This document shows positions 6,278-14,100 of a stretch of 25,510 bases of DNA, piece after piece (the first letter of the stretch is position 1; each line of letters begins with the position of its first letter). The DNA is from CAZCPB01 sp044223975 (GTDB taxonomy: Bacteria; Planctomycetota; Phycisphaerae; Phycisphaerales; UBA1924), in contig JBGALI010000034.1 of NCBI GenBank assembly GCA_044223975.1, forward strand, positions 1 through 25,510, given 5' to 3'. The notes beneath the pieces were generated by a model. It ran no database searches, had not been told where the DNA came from, and was given only the letters and a program-made list of their open reading frames with translations. The translations under genes and the position numbers were made by a program.

Positions 6278-7498
6278 TCACTTGCGATCCGGCGATTCGA
6301 ACGTGGCGCACTTCTCCTCGAGCTTGCGGACCTGGTCACGTTTCTTCTGGAACGCCGCGCGCCAGCGGGCGGCGTACACCGACGGCGTGCCCGCGACGTC
6401 GGTCTGGCCCGGCGCGGCGGTGCGGGCCAGTTCGGGGTACTCCTCCACGACGCGCTCGGACCGAACGAGCCGCTCCGAGGCGCCCTTGAGCTTTTCTCGT
6501 GCCGCGCGGGCGGCCCGGCGGTAGACGTCGTCGCTCACGTCCGCGCGGGGCGGCTTGGGCAGGTCCAGGTCGTCGGTTGCGCGCCGCAGCAGGTCGTCGG
6601 CCGCGTTCAGATCATTCTCGACATCCGCGCGAACGCGGCCGATCGTGGCGTCGATCGTCGCACGCGGCCGCGCCGAGCCCTTGATTCCCAGAGCCGCGGG
6701 GACACCGCCCGCCGAGGCCGCCAGCGCCCGCACGGCACGGAGGCTCCGCAGTTGTTCGGAGCTCAGCGACAGTCGCGGCAGGCCCGATGCCGACCGGCCC
6801 ATCAGGGCCCACACCACCCCCCCACCTTCGGCGCGCCCCGGGTCCTCGAACACAACCTTGGCTTCGCCCGCGCCGTCGGCCGCGAACACCGCCCACGCCT
6901 CGCGCGGCACGTCGTCGCCGGCGCCCCCGACGATGGCCTGGGCCAGGTCACCCGGTCCGCCCCGCTCGCGCAGGCTTGCGTACATCGTGCCCGACAATTC
7001 GCGCACGACGCGTTCCCAGTCCGTCTTGTCGGGCGCCAGGTCGCGCAGGCCGTCGCCGGGCTCGCTCCGCACGCCCGTGCCCGGCTCGATCACGGCGTCG
7101 CGGGCCGCCACGGCGACGCAGAGCTGCGCGCAGCCTACGCGGTGATCGCGTCCGTCGGCGAGGTACACCGCGATCGGAGTCGCCGACCCGCGGATTACAT
7201 CAACCAACGCCAGAGCAACATCCAGCCGTCCCCGGTCCCCGTCGAGTTCCAGCACCACGAGCGAGTCGCCGTCGCGCCCGGCGCGATCGATCACCTCGCC
7301 GAGCCGCCGGACCGGAGCGATCGCTTCCAGATCGCCGGTCAGGTGAACATGGCTGACCCTACCGGCAACGGGTCGTGCCGCGGGCCTGGGAGCATCCGGC
7401 CTTGATTCCTCCGACGATTGAGCGGACACCGGCCCGCACGCCCCCGCCGCGATCGCGGCAGCGAGCACGCACGCCCGGCGTGACGCGCTCCGGTTCAT
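6278..7498 (-). CDS. Exported protein with a degenerate ClpP/NfeD-like domain
   Basis: The protein has 406 residues with an export signal (MNRSASRRACVLAAAIAAGACGPVSA, likely cut after residue 26). About residues 45-170 recall the ClpP-class fold of NfeD/SppA-like membrane proteases: LVVLELDGDRGRLDVALALVDVIRGSATPIAVYLADG, then ARDAVIEPGTGV. At the place where these enzymes carry the nucleophile (usually S-A-G), this protein reads GCAQLCVA, so it is probably not an active serine protease. The C-terminal half is charged and helical (KKRDQVRKLEEKCA). The ATG at 7498 overlaps the stop of the ABC ATPase gene in ATGA, so the two are translationally coupled. The fold assignment is tentative; the coupling is directly visible. 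Confidence 0.75.
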   Translation of the reverse strand: MNRSASRRACVLAAAIAAGACGPVSAQSSEESRPDAPRPAARPVAGRVSHVHLTGDLEAIAPVRRLGEVIDRAGRDGDSLVVLELDGDRGRLDVALALVDVIRGSATPIAVYLADGRDHRVGCAQLCVAVAARDAVIEPGTGVRSEPGDGLRDLAPDKTDWERVVRELSGTMYASLRERGGPGDLAQAIVGGAGDDVPREAWAVFAADGAGEAKVVFEDPGRAEGGGVVWALMGRSASGLPRLSLSSEQLRSLRAVRALAASAGGVPAALGIKGSARPRATIDATIGRVRADVENDLNAADDLLRRATDDLDLPKPPRADVSDDVYRRAARAAREKLKGASERLVRSERVVEEYPELARTAAPGQTDVAGTPSVYAARWRAAFQKKRDQVRKLEEKCATFESPDRK

Positions 7499-8625
7499 GC
7501 CCTGTCGACCCCGATCGCCGCCCCGAACTCTCCGGGTTCGAAGAGGTGGGCCCGCTCCATGTCCGCGGCGAGCGTGACGGTGTCCCCGGGCCGCGCATCC
7601 TCGCGGGCCGGCACCCGGGCCACGATCCGCGTGCCGCGCCGCGTCGAGCAGGTCATGTCCATGGCATCCCCGAGCGGCTCGACGACGCGCACATCGACCG
7701 CCAGCTTCGCCCCGGCGGGTCCGGCGGAATTCTCGCGGAGGTGCTGCGGACGCACGCCCAGCACCACGGGCTTGCCCACGTAGGCTTCGAGCGCCGCGCT
7801 GCGCGCGGCCGGGATCGCCAGGCGCACGCTTCCTGACTCCGGAGCGTGGCCCTCCACGAACTCCAGGCCGGCGGGACCTTTCTCCAGAGTCCCGTCGACA
7901 AAGTTCATCGGCGGCGTACCCACGAACGCGCCCACGAAGCGGTTGCACGGCCGGTTGTAGACCTCCAGCGGCGGGCCGTCCTGCTGCACCACGCCGTTGT
8001 TCATCACCACGATCCGCTCGCCCAGCGTCATCGCCTCTTCCTGGTCGTGCGTGACGTAGATCGTCGTGGTCTTCAGACGCATGTGCAGGGCCTTGAGCTC
8101 GGCACGCGTGCTCACCCGCAGCTTGGCGTCGAGGTTCGACAGCGGCTCGTCGAACAGGAACGCCTTGGGCTCCCGCACGATCGCCCGCCCCACCGCCACG
8201 CGCTGGCGCTGCCCGCCCGAGAGCACGCGCGGCTTGAGTTCCAGAAGCGACTCGATGCCCAGCGTTCGAGCCGCGCCGCGCACGCGCCGGTCGATCTCCT
8301 CGCGCGGCAGCTTGCGGAGCTTGAGCGCGAACGACATGTTTTCATACGCCGTCATGTGCGGGTAAAGGGCGTAGTTCTGGAACACCATCGCGACGTCGCG
8401 GTCCTTGGGGTGCAGGTCGTTGACCACCCGGCCCCCGATCGAGACCGACCCCTGCGAAACGTCCTCCAGGCCCGCGATCATCCGCAGCGTCGTCGACTTG
8501 CCGCACCCCGAAGGGCCCACCAGCACCACGAACTGCCCGTCGGGGATCTGGAGCGACACCGCCCGCACGGCCTCGTAACCGTTGGGGTAGACCTTGCGGA
8601 CGTCTTTGAGTTCAACTCGTGCCAT
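7495..8625 (-). CDS. ABC transporter ATPase, MalK/UgpC family
   Basis: The protein has 376 residues, the usual size for carbohydrate-importer ATPases with a C-terminal regulatory (TOBE/OB) domain. All motifs are intact: Walker A GPSGCGKS (37-44), Q-loop Q83, signature LSGGQ (135-139), Walker B AFLFDE (155-160), D-loop NLD and switch His193 (VTHDQEE). VFQNYALYPHMT and the GTPPMNF linker are typical of the MalK/UgpC/MsmK group. Residues from about 245 form the TOBE region (VLGVRPQHL). No permease or solute-binding gene lies beside it, so it may energise several importers, as MsmK-type ATPases do (inference). The ATG at 8625 begins the conserved MARVELKDV. It overlaps the following gene by four bases. 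Confidence 0.95.
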   Translation of the reverse strand: MARVELKDVRKVYPNGYEAVRAVSLQIPDGQFVVLVGPSGCGKSTTLRMIAGLEDVSQGSVSIGGRVVNDLHPKDRDVAMVFQNYALYPHMTAYENMSFALKLRKLPREEIDRRVRGAARTLGIESLLELKPRVLSGGQRQRVAVGRAIVREPKAFLFDEPLSNLDAKLRVSTRAELKALHMRLKTTTIYVTHDQEEAMTLGERIVVMNNGVVQQDGPPLEVYNRPCNRFVGAFVGTPPMNFVDGTLEKGPAGLEFVEGHAPESGSVRLAIPAARSAALEAYVGKPVVLGVRPQHLRENSAGPAGAKLAVDVRVVEPLGDAMDMTCSTRRGTRIVARVPAREDARPGDTVTLAADMERAHLFEPGEFGAAIGVDRA

Positions 8626-8653
8626 AGTACGACGCGGCCTGCGGCGTGAGCGG

Positions 8654-8683
8654 AGTCTACACGGACCTTCCCCAACGGGCCAA
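8654..8683 (-). promoter_or_regulatory. Putative promoter of the ABC ATPase gene
   Basis: On the minus strand, TTGGCC (complement of 8678-8683) and TAGACT (complement of 8654-8659) are separated by 18 bases, about 30 bases upstream of the ATG at 8625. The consensus match is moderate and no experiment supports it. Confidence 0.35.
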
Positions 8684-8798
8684 TCGCTACAACCGGCACG
8701 GCGGGGTGGTGTGTTTTCCTGCGCGCGGTCCACAGCACCAAGTCTGTCTCATGGTCAGCCGATACGCGGGGCGGCAGTCAACGCCGGGGAGCCTCGCC

Positions 8799-9062
8799 AT
8801 GGGACCGTCCGAGAAGTCTTTCAACCAAGTCCGGTCGATCCTTGGGAAGCTCGATCGATCGATCGACGAGGCTCGGCAGAAGCGCACGCAGGTGGCGCCG
8901 CCGCCCGCGCCGGCGCCCAAGCCCATGCAGATCCCGCAGAACCCGATGCCCATGCCGGCGCCGCAGCAGCGCCCGGCGAACATGCAGCCGTCGCGCCCCA
9001 GCCCGGGCCGCGCCACGCCGATCCCCAGCTCGCCGAATCACCAGCATCGCCGGCCAGCCTGA
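8799..9062 (+). CDS. Small proline-rich hypothetical protein
   Basis: The protein has 87 residues from an ATG at 8799 preceded by GGGGAG at a fitting distance; an ATG at 8751 is in frame but has no such site. Residues 1-30 are charged and likely helical (SFNQVRSILGKLDRSIDEARQKR). From residue 32 on the chain is dominated by Pro, Met, Gln and Ala (VAPPPAPAPKPMQ, then PMPMPAPQQRP) and must be disordered. There is no signal peptide. A strong terminator follows 24 bases after the stop, which supports an independently transcribed gene. The family was not recognised. The N-terminal helix could be an oligomerisation or docking element (inference). Confidence 0.65.
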   Translation: MGPSEKSFNQVRSILGKLDRSIDEARQKRTQVAPPPAPAPKPMQIPQNPMPMPAPQQRPANMQPSRPSPGRATPIPSSPNHQHRRPA

Positions 9063-9085
9063 GCCGCCCCACAGTCCATTTCTCG

Positions 9086-9123
9086 AGCGGGCCCGCCGGG
9101 TGGTGCGGGCCCGCTGCGTTTTT
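9086..9123 (+). terminator. Intrinsic terminator of the 8799-9062 gene
   Basis: A perfect 11-bp stem AGCGGGCCCGC (9086-9096) with its complement at 9105-9115, an eight-base loop, and TTTTT at 9119-9123. It lies between two convergent genes. The T-run is on the plus strand only. Confidence 0.9.
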
Positions 9124-9158
9124 GGCGTGCCATGAACCGTGGATCGCCGCGGGCTGGA

Positions 9159-9740
9159 TCAGAGGCCCAGACGGCCCGCCTCGCCCCGGATCGCGTCGAT
9201 GCACGTCTGGATGTGCGGGGTCTCGAAGGCTGCCGCGTCCGCGCCGAGCAGCGCCGCGAGTTCCGCCACGCCCGTCGCGATGTCCTCGCGGCTTACGGCC
9301 GCCGCGAACGAACGGTCCTTGAGCTTCTTCCGCACGCTCGAGGGCGCCAGGCTTGCGATCCCGTCGGGCCGCACCTTGCAGCACGCCACGATGAAGCCCG
9401 ACAGCTCGTCGCACGCGAACAACACCTTGTCGAGCGGCGAATTCCGCGCCGTCCCGGTATGGGGCGCGTGGGCCATGATCGCTCCGAGTACCTCGGCATC
9501 GACACCCAGCAACTCCAGGTGCTTCACCCCCACCACCGGGTGCTCCGCCGGCGTCGGGTGCTTCTCGTAATCGAAGTCGTGCAGCAGCCCCGCGATGGCC
9601 CAGCGCTCCTCGTCGCCCGCCGCCAGCCGTTTCGCGTACGCGCGGCAGCAGGCGCTGACGCACTCCATGTGCACGCGGAGCGCCCCGCTCGCCGTCCACT
9701 CGTGCATCAGCCCCCGGGCACGGTCGATGTCGAACCCCAC
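9159..9740 (-). CDS. HD-domain metal-dependent hydrolase
   Basis: The protein has 193 residues. The HD superfamily pattern is clear: His24 (LRVHMEC), the His54-Asp55 doublet (GLLHDFDYEKHP), further His residues at 67, 74 and 91, and Asp111 (LFACDELSG). These give the H...HD...D metal site of phosphohydrolases. The wording resembles the predicted HD hydrolases of the COG2316 type. The start is GTG at 9740: a near-perfect AAGGAGG sits five bases upstream and overlaps the stop codon of the zinc-ribbon gene (9752). The frame stays open to an ATG at 9779, but that would overlap the upstream gene and lacks a Shine-Dalgarno. The two genes are likely co-transcribed. The substrate, perhaps a nucleotide, is unknown. 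Confidence 0.88.
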   Translation of the reverse strand: MGFDIDRARGLMHEWTASGALRVHMECVSACCRAYAKRLAAGDEERWAIAGLLHDFDYEKHPTPAEHPVVGVKHLELLGVDAEVLGAIMAHAPHTGTARNSPLDKVLFACDELSGFIVACCKVRPDGIASLAPSSVRKKLKDRSFAAAVSREDIATGVAELAALLGADAAAFETPHIQTCIDAIRGEAGRLGL

Positions 9741-9751
9741 GCTTGCCTCCT

Positions 9752-10702
9752 TCACAGCACGAATCTCAGCACGAACCACAGCCCGACGAACACCAGGCTG
9801 GTGACCAGGGTGATGATGACCGCGTCCTGCGTGTCCATGTCGAACAGGTCAGTCAGCAGCGCCACGTACGCAACGCAGGGGAAGATCAGCCACAGGCCGG
9901 AGAACGGGATGATCCCGCCGAACTGCGAGGCGGCGTCGCACAGGCAGACCACGCCCACGATCCTTGCCGCACCGACATGCAGCGGCGCCTCGAACCCCAC
10001 CCACAGCACGGCGCAGATCGCGTACCCGATCACGCCCGCGAGCACGCCCAGCGCCACCCAGAGCAGGTGCGGACCAACCAGCGGCCACCCGGACCGGAGC
10101 CCAACGACGGGGACGGAGACCAGCAGTCCGAGTGCCGCGTAGACCGCGGGCCGGAGGTAATTGTCCCTCAATTCCTGCTCACGCGGCACGTGCTCGAGCC
10201 GCATGGCACGCGTGTTCACTGTCCCGCACTCCGGGCAGCGGGCGGTGCGGAGGCCGCGCATGTCGTAGCCGCACTTCACGCAATCGTGCGCGGCGCTTGC
10301 GGGCTTGCCGTTGAGGAAGAGCCCCGTCGTCGAGTTCATTCCGCACGAGGTGCAGATGATCGCCGAGTCCTTCAGGATCATGCCGCAGTGGGCGCACATC
10401 TTGGGATCGCGCGGCGCATCGACACCCGCGTGGGCGTGCGCCCCCAGACCTTCGCCGGCGTTCACGACCTCCTCGAGCGGGATGGAGTTGTCCGCAGCCT
10501 CTGTGGACCCAGGTGCCGGCCCCTGGTCCTCGGCCTGGCTTGCCCTGCCCGGCGGACGCTTGTGAAGCCCCAGCGCTTCGGCGTCGTAGCACTCCCGGCA
10601 CATGTACTGTCCCTGCGGGTTCTTGATGCGCGCAACGCCGGAGCAATCGCGCTTGCAGCGCACGCAGACCTTCGCCTTGTGGGCCCAGGGAGGCGCGGAC
10701 AT
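9752..10702 (-). CDS. Membrane protein with three zinc ribbons
   Basis: The protein has 316 residues. The N-terminal half has three Cys-pair zinc-binding modules: C13/C16 with C35/C38, C103/C106 with C117/C120, and C141/C144 with C156/C159. The last reads CVKCGYDMRGL...CPECG, a signature seen often in planctomycete membrane proteins (from memory) and repeated in the small gene at 19666. After residue 185 there are about four to five hydrophobic segments (near 187-203, 213-235, 244-258, 264-285 and 294-314), so the C-terminal half lies in the membrane with the ribbons probably cytosolic. Two modules are separated by an acidic, Pro/Gly-rich linker. The molecular role is unknown. Its stop codon overlaps the Shine-Dalgarno of the HD hydrolase gene. 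Confidence 0.85.
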   Translation of the reverse strand: MSAPPWAHKAKVCVRCKRDCSGVARIKNPQGQYMCRECYDAEALGLHKRPPGRASQAEDQGPAPGSTEAADNSIPLEEVVNAGEGLGAHAHAGVDAPRDPKMCAHCGMILKDSAIICTSCGMNSTTGLFLNGKPASAAHDCVKCGYDMRGLRTARCPECGTVNTRAMRLEHVPREQELRDNYLRPAVYAALGLLVSVPVVGLRSGWPLVGPHLLWVALGVLAGVIGYAICAVLWVGFEAPLHVGAARIVGVVCLCDAASQFGGIIPFSGLWLIFPCVAYVALLTDLFDMDTQDAVIITLVTSLVFVGLWFVLRFVL

Positions 10703-10799
10703 GACGCGCCCAGTCTACCACGCCGCGGCATGACGCTCGCCCGGCATCGGCGCGGGTTTCATGGCTCCGCGCGGAGGCGGCCGTTGGCTGTCAGAGGAG

Positions 10800-11750
10800 T
10801 TATCCCCGCAGCAGCCCGAACGCGTTCTGTCGCTGCGCATCGAAGATCCCCTGGAGTGACGCCAGCGACACCTGCTGAAGGAGCTGGGCACGCACCAGGG
10901 CACTGACCTCGACGGCGTAGTCGGCGTCCACGATCCGCGAGTACTCGCTGGTCACGCCCTCGAGCTGGGCCCGGGTGACGTTCAGCCTCGCCCCGAGGTC
11001 GTACTTCATCTTCGTCCCGAAATCCGCCCGCGTCGCGTTCACGTAGTCGAGGGCGCCCTTGACCACGGACTGCGCCGTTTCCGTGTCACCGTCCACCAGG
11101 TTCAGGGCCGTGCGGATGTCGTCCAGGCTCACGCTCGGAGGCGCCGCAGCGGGGGCGGGCACCCCCTCGGGAGGGGCGCCTTCGGCGGCCGGAGTTTCCG
11201 CCGGCGGCGTCGCCTTGGCGCCGAACAGCCCCTGGCGCACCCACTCCTGCGCGCCCAGCGATTTCAGCGACATCCCCGCGAAACCGAACGAGCCGTCGGG
11301 GAGAGAAACGCTGAACCCCTCGCGGAGCACCTGCGCGTTGTCGAACGACGTGTTGTTCAGCACCACGTCGATCCCCTGCAGGATCGACTCGGCCTCGAGC
11401 TGCATGCCCCGGCGCTCCTCGGGCGTGCTCCCCCCGGTGCTCGAGGCGCTCACGACCAGCGCGTTGAGGTTGGTCAGCAGGTCGCCGAGCACCGAGAGAC
11501 CACCGTCGGCCGTGCCCAGCACCGCCTTCGATCGCTCGGCACCCTTGAGGCGCGCGGAAAGGTCGATCGCGTCGCGCGCCAGGCTGTCCGCCGCGGCGGC
11601 GCCCGAGGGATCGTCGGAGGTCCGGTTGATCCGCTTGCCCGTGGCGATGTGCTCCATCGCCTTGGCCGCGGCGCGGCTGCTGGCCTGGTACGTGCGCAGG
11701 CCGATCATGACGGACATGTTGAAGGAGGAATTGAGGCCCGTGATCTGCAT
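10800..11750 (-). CDS. Flagellin-family protein (short variable region)
   Basis: The protein has 316 residues. The conserved N-terminal helical domain is clear: AMEHIATGKRINRTSDDPSG (residues 31-50) matches the flagellin L-S-T-G-x-R-I-N-x-x-x-D-D-x-A-G block. The C-terminal helix domain (about 225-316; SEYSRIVDADYAVEVSALVRAQLLQQ, ending NAFGLLRG) matches the paired domain D0/D1. Between them is a short domain and a Pro/Ala-rich linker (about 178-206) in place of a large surface domain. The N-terminus differs from the common MAxxINTN start. Flagellins are exported through the flagellar type III system and polymerise as the filament. The ATG at 11750 has no clear Shine-Dalgarno, but a sigma-28-like promoter lies 64 bases upstream. 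No other flagellar gene is in the window. Confidence 0.9.
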   Translation of the reverse strand: MQITGLNSSFNMSVMIGLRTYQASSRAAAKAMEHIATGKRINRTSDDPSGAAAADSLARDAIDLSARLKGAERSKAVLGTADGGLSVLGDLLTNLNALVVSASSTGGSTPEERRGMQLEAESILQGIDVVLNNTSFDNAQVLREGFSVSLPDGSFGFAGMSLKSLGAQEWVRQGLFGAKATPPAETPAAEGAPPEGVPAPAAAPPSVSLDDIRTALNLVDGDTETAQSVVKGALDYVNATRADFGTKMKYDLGARLNVTRAQLEGVTSEYSRIVDADYAVEVSALVRAQLLQQVSLASLQGIFDAQRQNAFGLLRG

Positions 11751-11814
11751 GGTCGCCCGCCGAAGCGCACGGAATGCGCTGCCGCGGCTCGACGCGGAGC
11801 CCGGCGTACCGAGG

Positions 11815-11842
11815 CTATCGGCCGATGCACACGGGCGATTCA
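11815..11842 (-). promoter_or_regulatory. Sigma-28 (FliA)-like promoter of the flagellin gene
   Basis: On the minus strand, GCCGATAG (complement of 11815-11822) matches seven of eight bases of the known sigma-28 -10 GCCGATAA. TGAA (complement of 11839-11842), 16 bases upstream, matches three of four bases of the TAAA core of the -35. Spacing is close to the usual 15. Flagellin genes are classic sigma-28 targets. Confidence 0.55.
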
Positions 11843-11900
11843 GCCGATGTTCACGGTGTCTCGGGCCCGGCAACGCGCCCGCGCCACGGTGGAGGCTTTC

Positions 11901-12761
11901 ATGTGCCGCTTTGTGCTCTACCAGGGACCACCGCTGACCCTCGCGTCACTCGTGGTTGACCCCAAGAACTCGATCATCCACCAGAGCCTGAGCGCCAGCG
12001 AGACCGACGACCCCCTCAACGGCGACGGTTTCGGCGTCGGCTGGTACGCGCCTGAGATCTCGCCCGAGCCGGCCGTCTTCAAGAGCTTCACCCCCGCGTG
12101 GAGCAACCGCAACCTGACCGACCTGGCGCGCGTCACGCGCTCGCCCTGCGTCATGGCCCACGTCCGGGCCGCAACCCCGGGGCTGCCCGTGAGCGAGCTT
12201 GACTGCCACCCCTTCGCGTGCGGTCCCTTTGCCATGATGCACAACGGCGACCTCGGCGGCTTCCGCACCATCCGCCGCACCATGCTCGATTCGCTCACCG
12301 ACCGCGCGTTCCAGTCGGTCCACGGCGGCACGGACTCTGAGCACATGTTCGCCATGGTGCTCGACCGCCTGTGGGAGTCGAAGGAAACCCAGCCGCTCGA
12401 GCGCCTCGCGGCGGCGCTCCAGGGCATGGTGCGCGACGTGCACACGATGGCCCGCCGCGCGCGGGCCGAAGGAAAGAGCTACCTCAACATCGCCCTCTCC
12501 GACGGGGCGCACTCCGTCGCCTGTCGCTTTACCAACGACGACCCGGTGCACGCCAGCTCGCTGTACCTTCACACCGGCCGGAGGTACGTGTGCGACGGGG
12601 ACGTGTGCCGCATGGTCGACCCGGTGCAGGGCGAGGGCGCGGTGCTGGTCGCGTCCGAACCGCTCAGCGAGGACCCCGGCTGGCAGAAAGTTCCCGCGAA
12701 CCACATGGTGCTCGTGCGCGCCGATCGGACGGTGGACGTGCGCGCCATGGAGGCGGCCTGA
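11901..12761 (+). CDS. Class II glutamine amidotransferase (EgtC/YafJ-like)
   Basis: The protein has 286 residues. ATG at 11901 with GGAGG five bases upstream gives Met-Cys, so Cys2 becomes the N-terminal nucleophile after Met removal, as in all class II (Ntn) glutaminases. Other active-site elements are present: the GDGFGVGWY block (about 41-49), H87-x-R89 (AHVRAAT) and H114-N-G-D117 (MMHNGDLGGF), which bind glutamine and form the oxyanion hole. The whole chain is a single GATase_4-type domain without a fused synthetase. Such stand-alone enzymes hydrolyse glutamine or gamma-glutamyl compounds (for example EgtC in ergothioneine synthesis). No ergothioneine genes are adjacent, so the substrate is open. 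It is convergent with the glycosyltransferase gene, with a nine-base gap. Confidence 0.9.
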   Translation: MCRFVLYQGPPLTLASLVVDPKNSIIHQSLSASETDDPLNGDGFGVGWYAPEISPEPAVFKSFTPAWSNRNLTDLARVTRSPCVMAHVRAATPGLPVSELDCHPFACGPFAMMHNGDLGGFRTIRRTMLDSLTDRAFQSVHGGTDSEHMFAMVLDRLWESKETQPLERLAAALQGMVRDVHTMARRARAEGKSYLNIALSDGAHSVACRFTNDDPVHASSLYLHTGRRYVCDGDVCRMVDPVQGEGAVLVASEPLSEDPGWQKVPANHMVLVRADRTVDVRAMEAA

Positions 12762-12770
12762 CGGGGCCCG

Positions 12771-13922
12771 TCACCGCGCGACGATCGAATCGATCTGGGC
12801 GTCCATCGCCGCGTCGAAGTGCGTTTCGCTGAACCGCTTGGCGTTGGCGCGGCAGCTCGCGGTGATGCGCGGGTCGCGCGCGTCGGGAACGGCGATCGCA
12901 GCCGCGGCGATCGCCTCGGGCTCGGGCGTGTCGAAGAACGCTCCCGTAGCACCCTCGACGACCGTGTCGAGCGTGCCCCCCGCGCGCCGCGCCAGCACGG
13001 GCAGGCCGCATGCCTGGGCCTCGACCGCCACGATGCCGAAGTCCTCGATCTGCGGGTAGATGAGCAGCGCAGCACGCCTGTAGAGGTCCCGCAGCTTCTC
13101 TCTCGCGACCCGTCCAAGGAACTCGGCGTGAGACGAGTGCCGCTTGGCGCTCGCGGCGTGCTCGGAGCCCTCCCCCACCACGACCAGGCGAGCACCGGCG
13201 ACGCGCGCGGCCGCGATCGCCAGGTCGAACCGCTTGTAGGGCTCGAGCGCCCCGGCCCAGAGCCAGAAGTTCTCGCGCTGCCGCTTCGGTCCTGGCGTGT
13301 AGAAGTCGGTATTGACCGGCGGGTGCACGACAGTTGAATCGCGCCCGTACGCGCTCTTGATCTGGGCCGCGATGTGCGTGCTGTTGGCGAGGAAGCGGGT
13401 GACGTTGGCGCTCGTCTCAAGGTCCCAGGCGCGGAACCGCGGGCCCAGGCGCCGCAGCCCCAGCCCACGGAGGCCGCCGGAACGCGCGTACTCGCCCTGC
13501 AACGCCCAGACATAGCGCGCCGGCCCGTTCGAGTAGCACAGGTGCGGCACGCCCGCGGGAGCGCGCAGGCCCTTGATCGCCGCGGAACTGACCGACAGCA
13601 CCAGGTCGAACGGTGTGCGACGGTGCTCGCGCTCGAGCCGTCGCGAGAGGTCCGCGACCGCGCGGGGGTACAGCGGGAGCATCCAGCGGCGCAGGCGCGA
13701 CGAGAGCGGCAGGCCCGAGATTCCCGACGCGATGCGCCGCGTGGCGTCGATCGCGGGGGCCAGCGAGTTTCCCTCGTCGAACATCGTGAAGACCGGCACA
13801 CGCTCGCCGGGCGGAGCGCGCAGGGCTGCGAGAATCGCCAGACGCTCAAGGACCATCTCCCCGCCGCGCATGCCGCAGAGCCAGTCGTGGGCCAGGGCGA
13901 TGCGGAGGGGGCGCGAGCGCAC
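12771..13922 (-). CDS. Glycosyltransferase, GT4-like (GT-B fold)
   Basis: The protein has 383 residues from a GTG at 13922, chosen because GAGG lies five bases upstream; a GTG two codons earlier (13928) and a long upstream extension are less likely. The N-terminal Rossmann half starts RIALAHDWLCGMRGGEMVLE, typical of GT4 sugar transferases acting on envelope polysaccharides. The C-terminal half has the donor-binding hallmarks: WAGALEPYKRFDLAIAAA, then LVVVGEG, LYRRAALLIYPQIEDFGIVAVEAQACGLPVLA (with the E-x7-E motif in DFGIVAVEA) and GGTLDTVVEGATG. It probably adds a sugar from a nucleotide donor to a glycan or lipid. There is no signal or membrane segment. The acceptor is unknown, since no other polysaccharide genes are beside it. 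Confidence 0.92.
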   Translation of the reverse strand: MRSRPLRIALAHDWLCGMRGGEMVLERLAILAALRAPPGERVPVFTMFDEGNSLAPAIDATRRIASGISGLPLSSRLRRWMLPLYPRAVADLSRRLEREHRRTPFDLVLSVSSAAIKGLRAPAGVPHLCYSNGPARYVWALQGEYARSGGLRGLGLRRLGPRFRAWDLETSANVTRFLANSTHIAAQIKSAYGRDSTVVHPPVNTDFYTPGPKRQRENFWLWAGALEPYKRFDLAIAAARVAGARLVVVGEGSEHAASAKRHSSHAEFLGRVAREKLRDLYRRAALLIYPQIEDFGIVAVEAQACGLPVLARRAGGTLDTVVEGATGAFFDTPEPEAIAAAAIAVPDARDPRITASCRANAKRFSETHFDAAMDAQIDSIVAR

Positions 13923-14100
13923 GCTCACCTCGACCGGACGGCCGGTGGAGAGTGTTGAACGCGGCGGGGATGACGGCGGGACTCTGCTCACGCGTGGCGG
14001 GGACCTATTCGCAGGGGATCGAGGTGAGGATCGTGGGCGCGATGTTGGTGTTTGTCGAGGGCGCGCGATGGCCGGCGTGCCGGTCCCTACCATCGCCGCG

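Noticed and set aside
5435..7405. Very long plus-strand open frame opposite the 5561-7498 genes
   Set aside because: An antisense shadow in high-GC DNA: Arg/Gly/Ala-rich, no domain, no ribosome site, while the minus-strand genes have a signal peptide and a coupled start.
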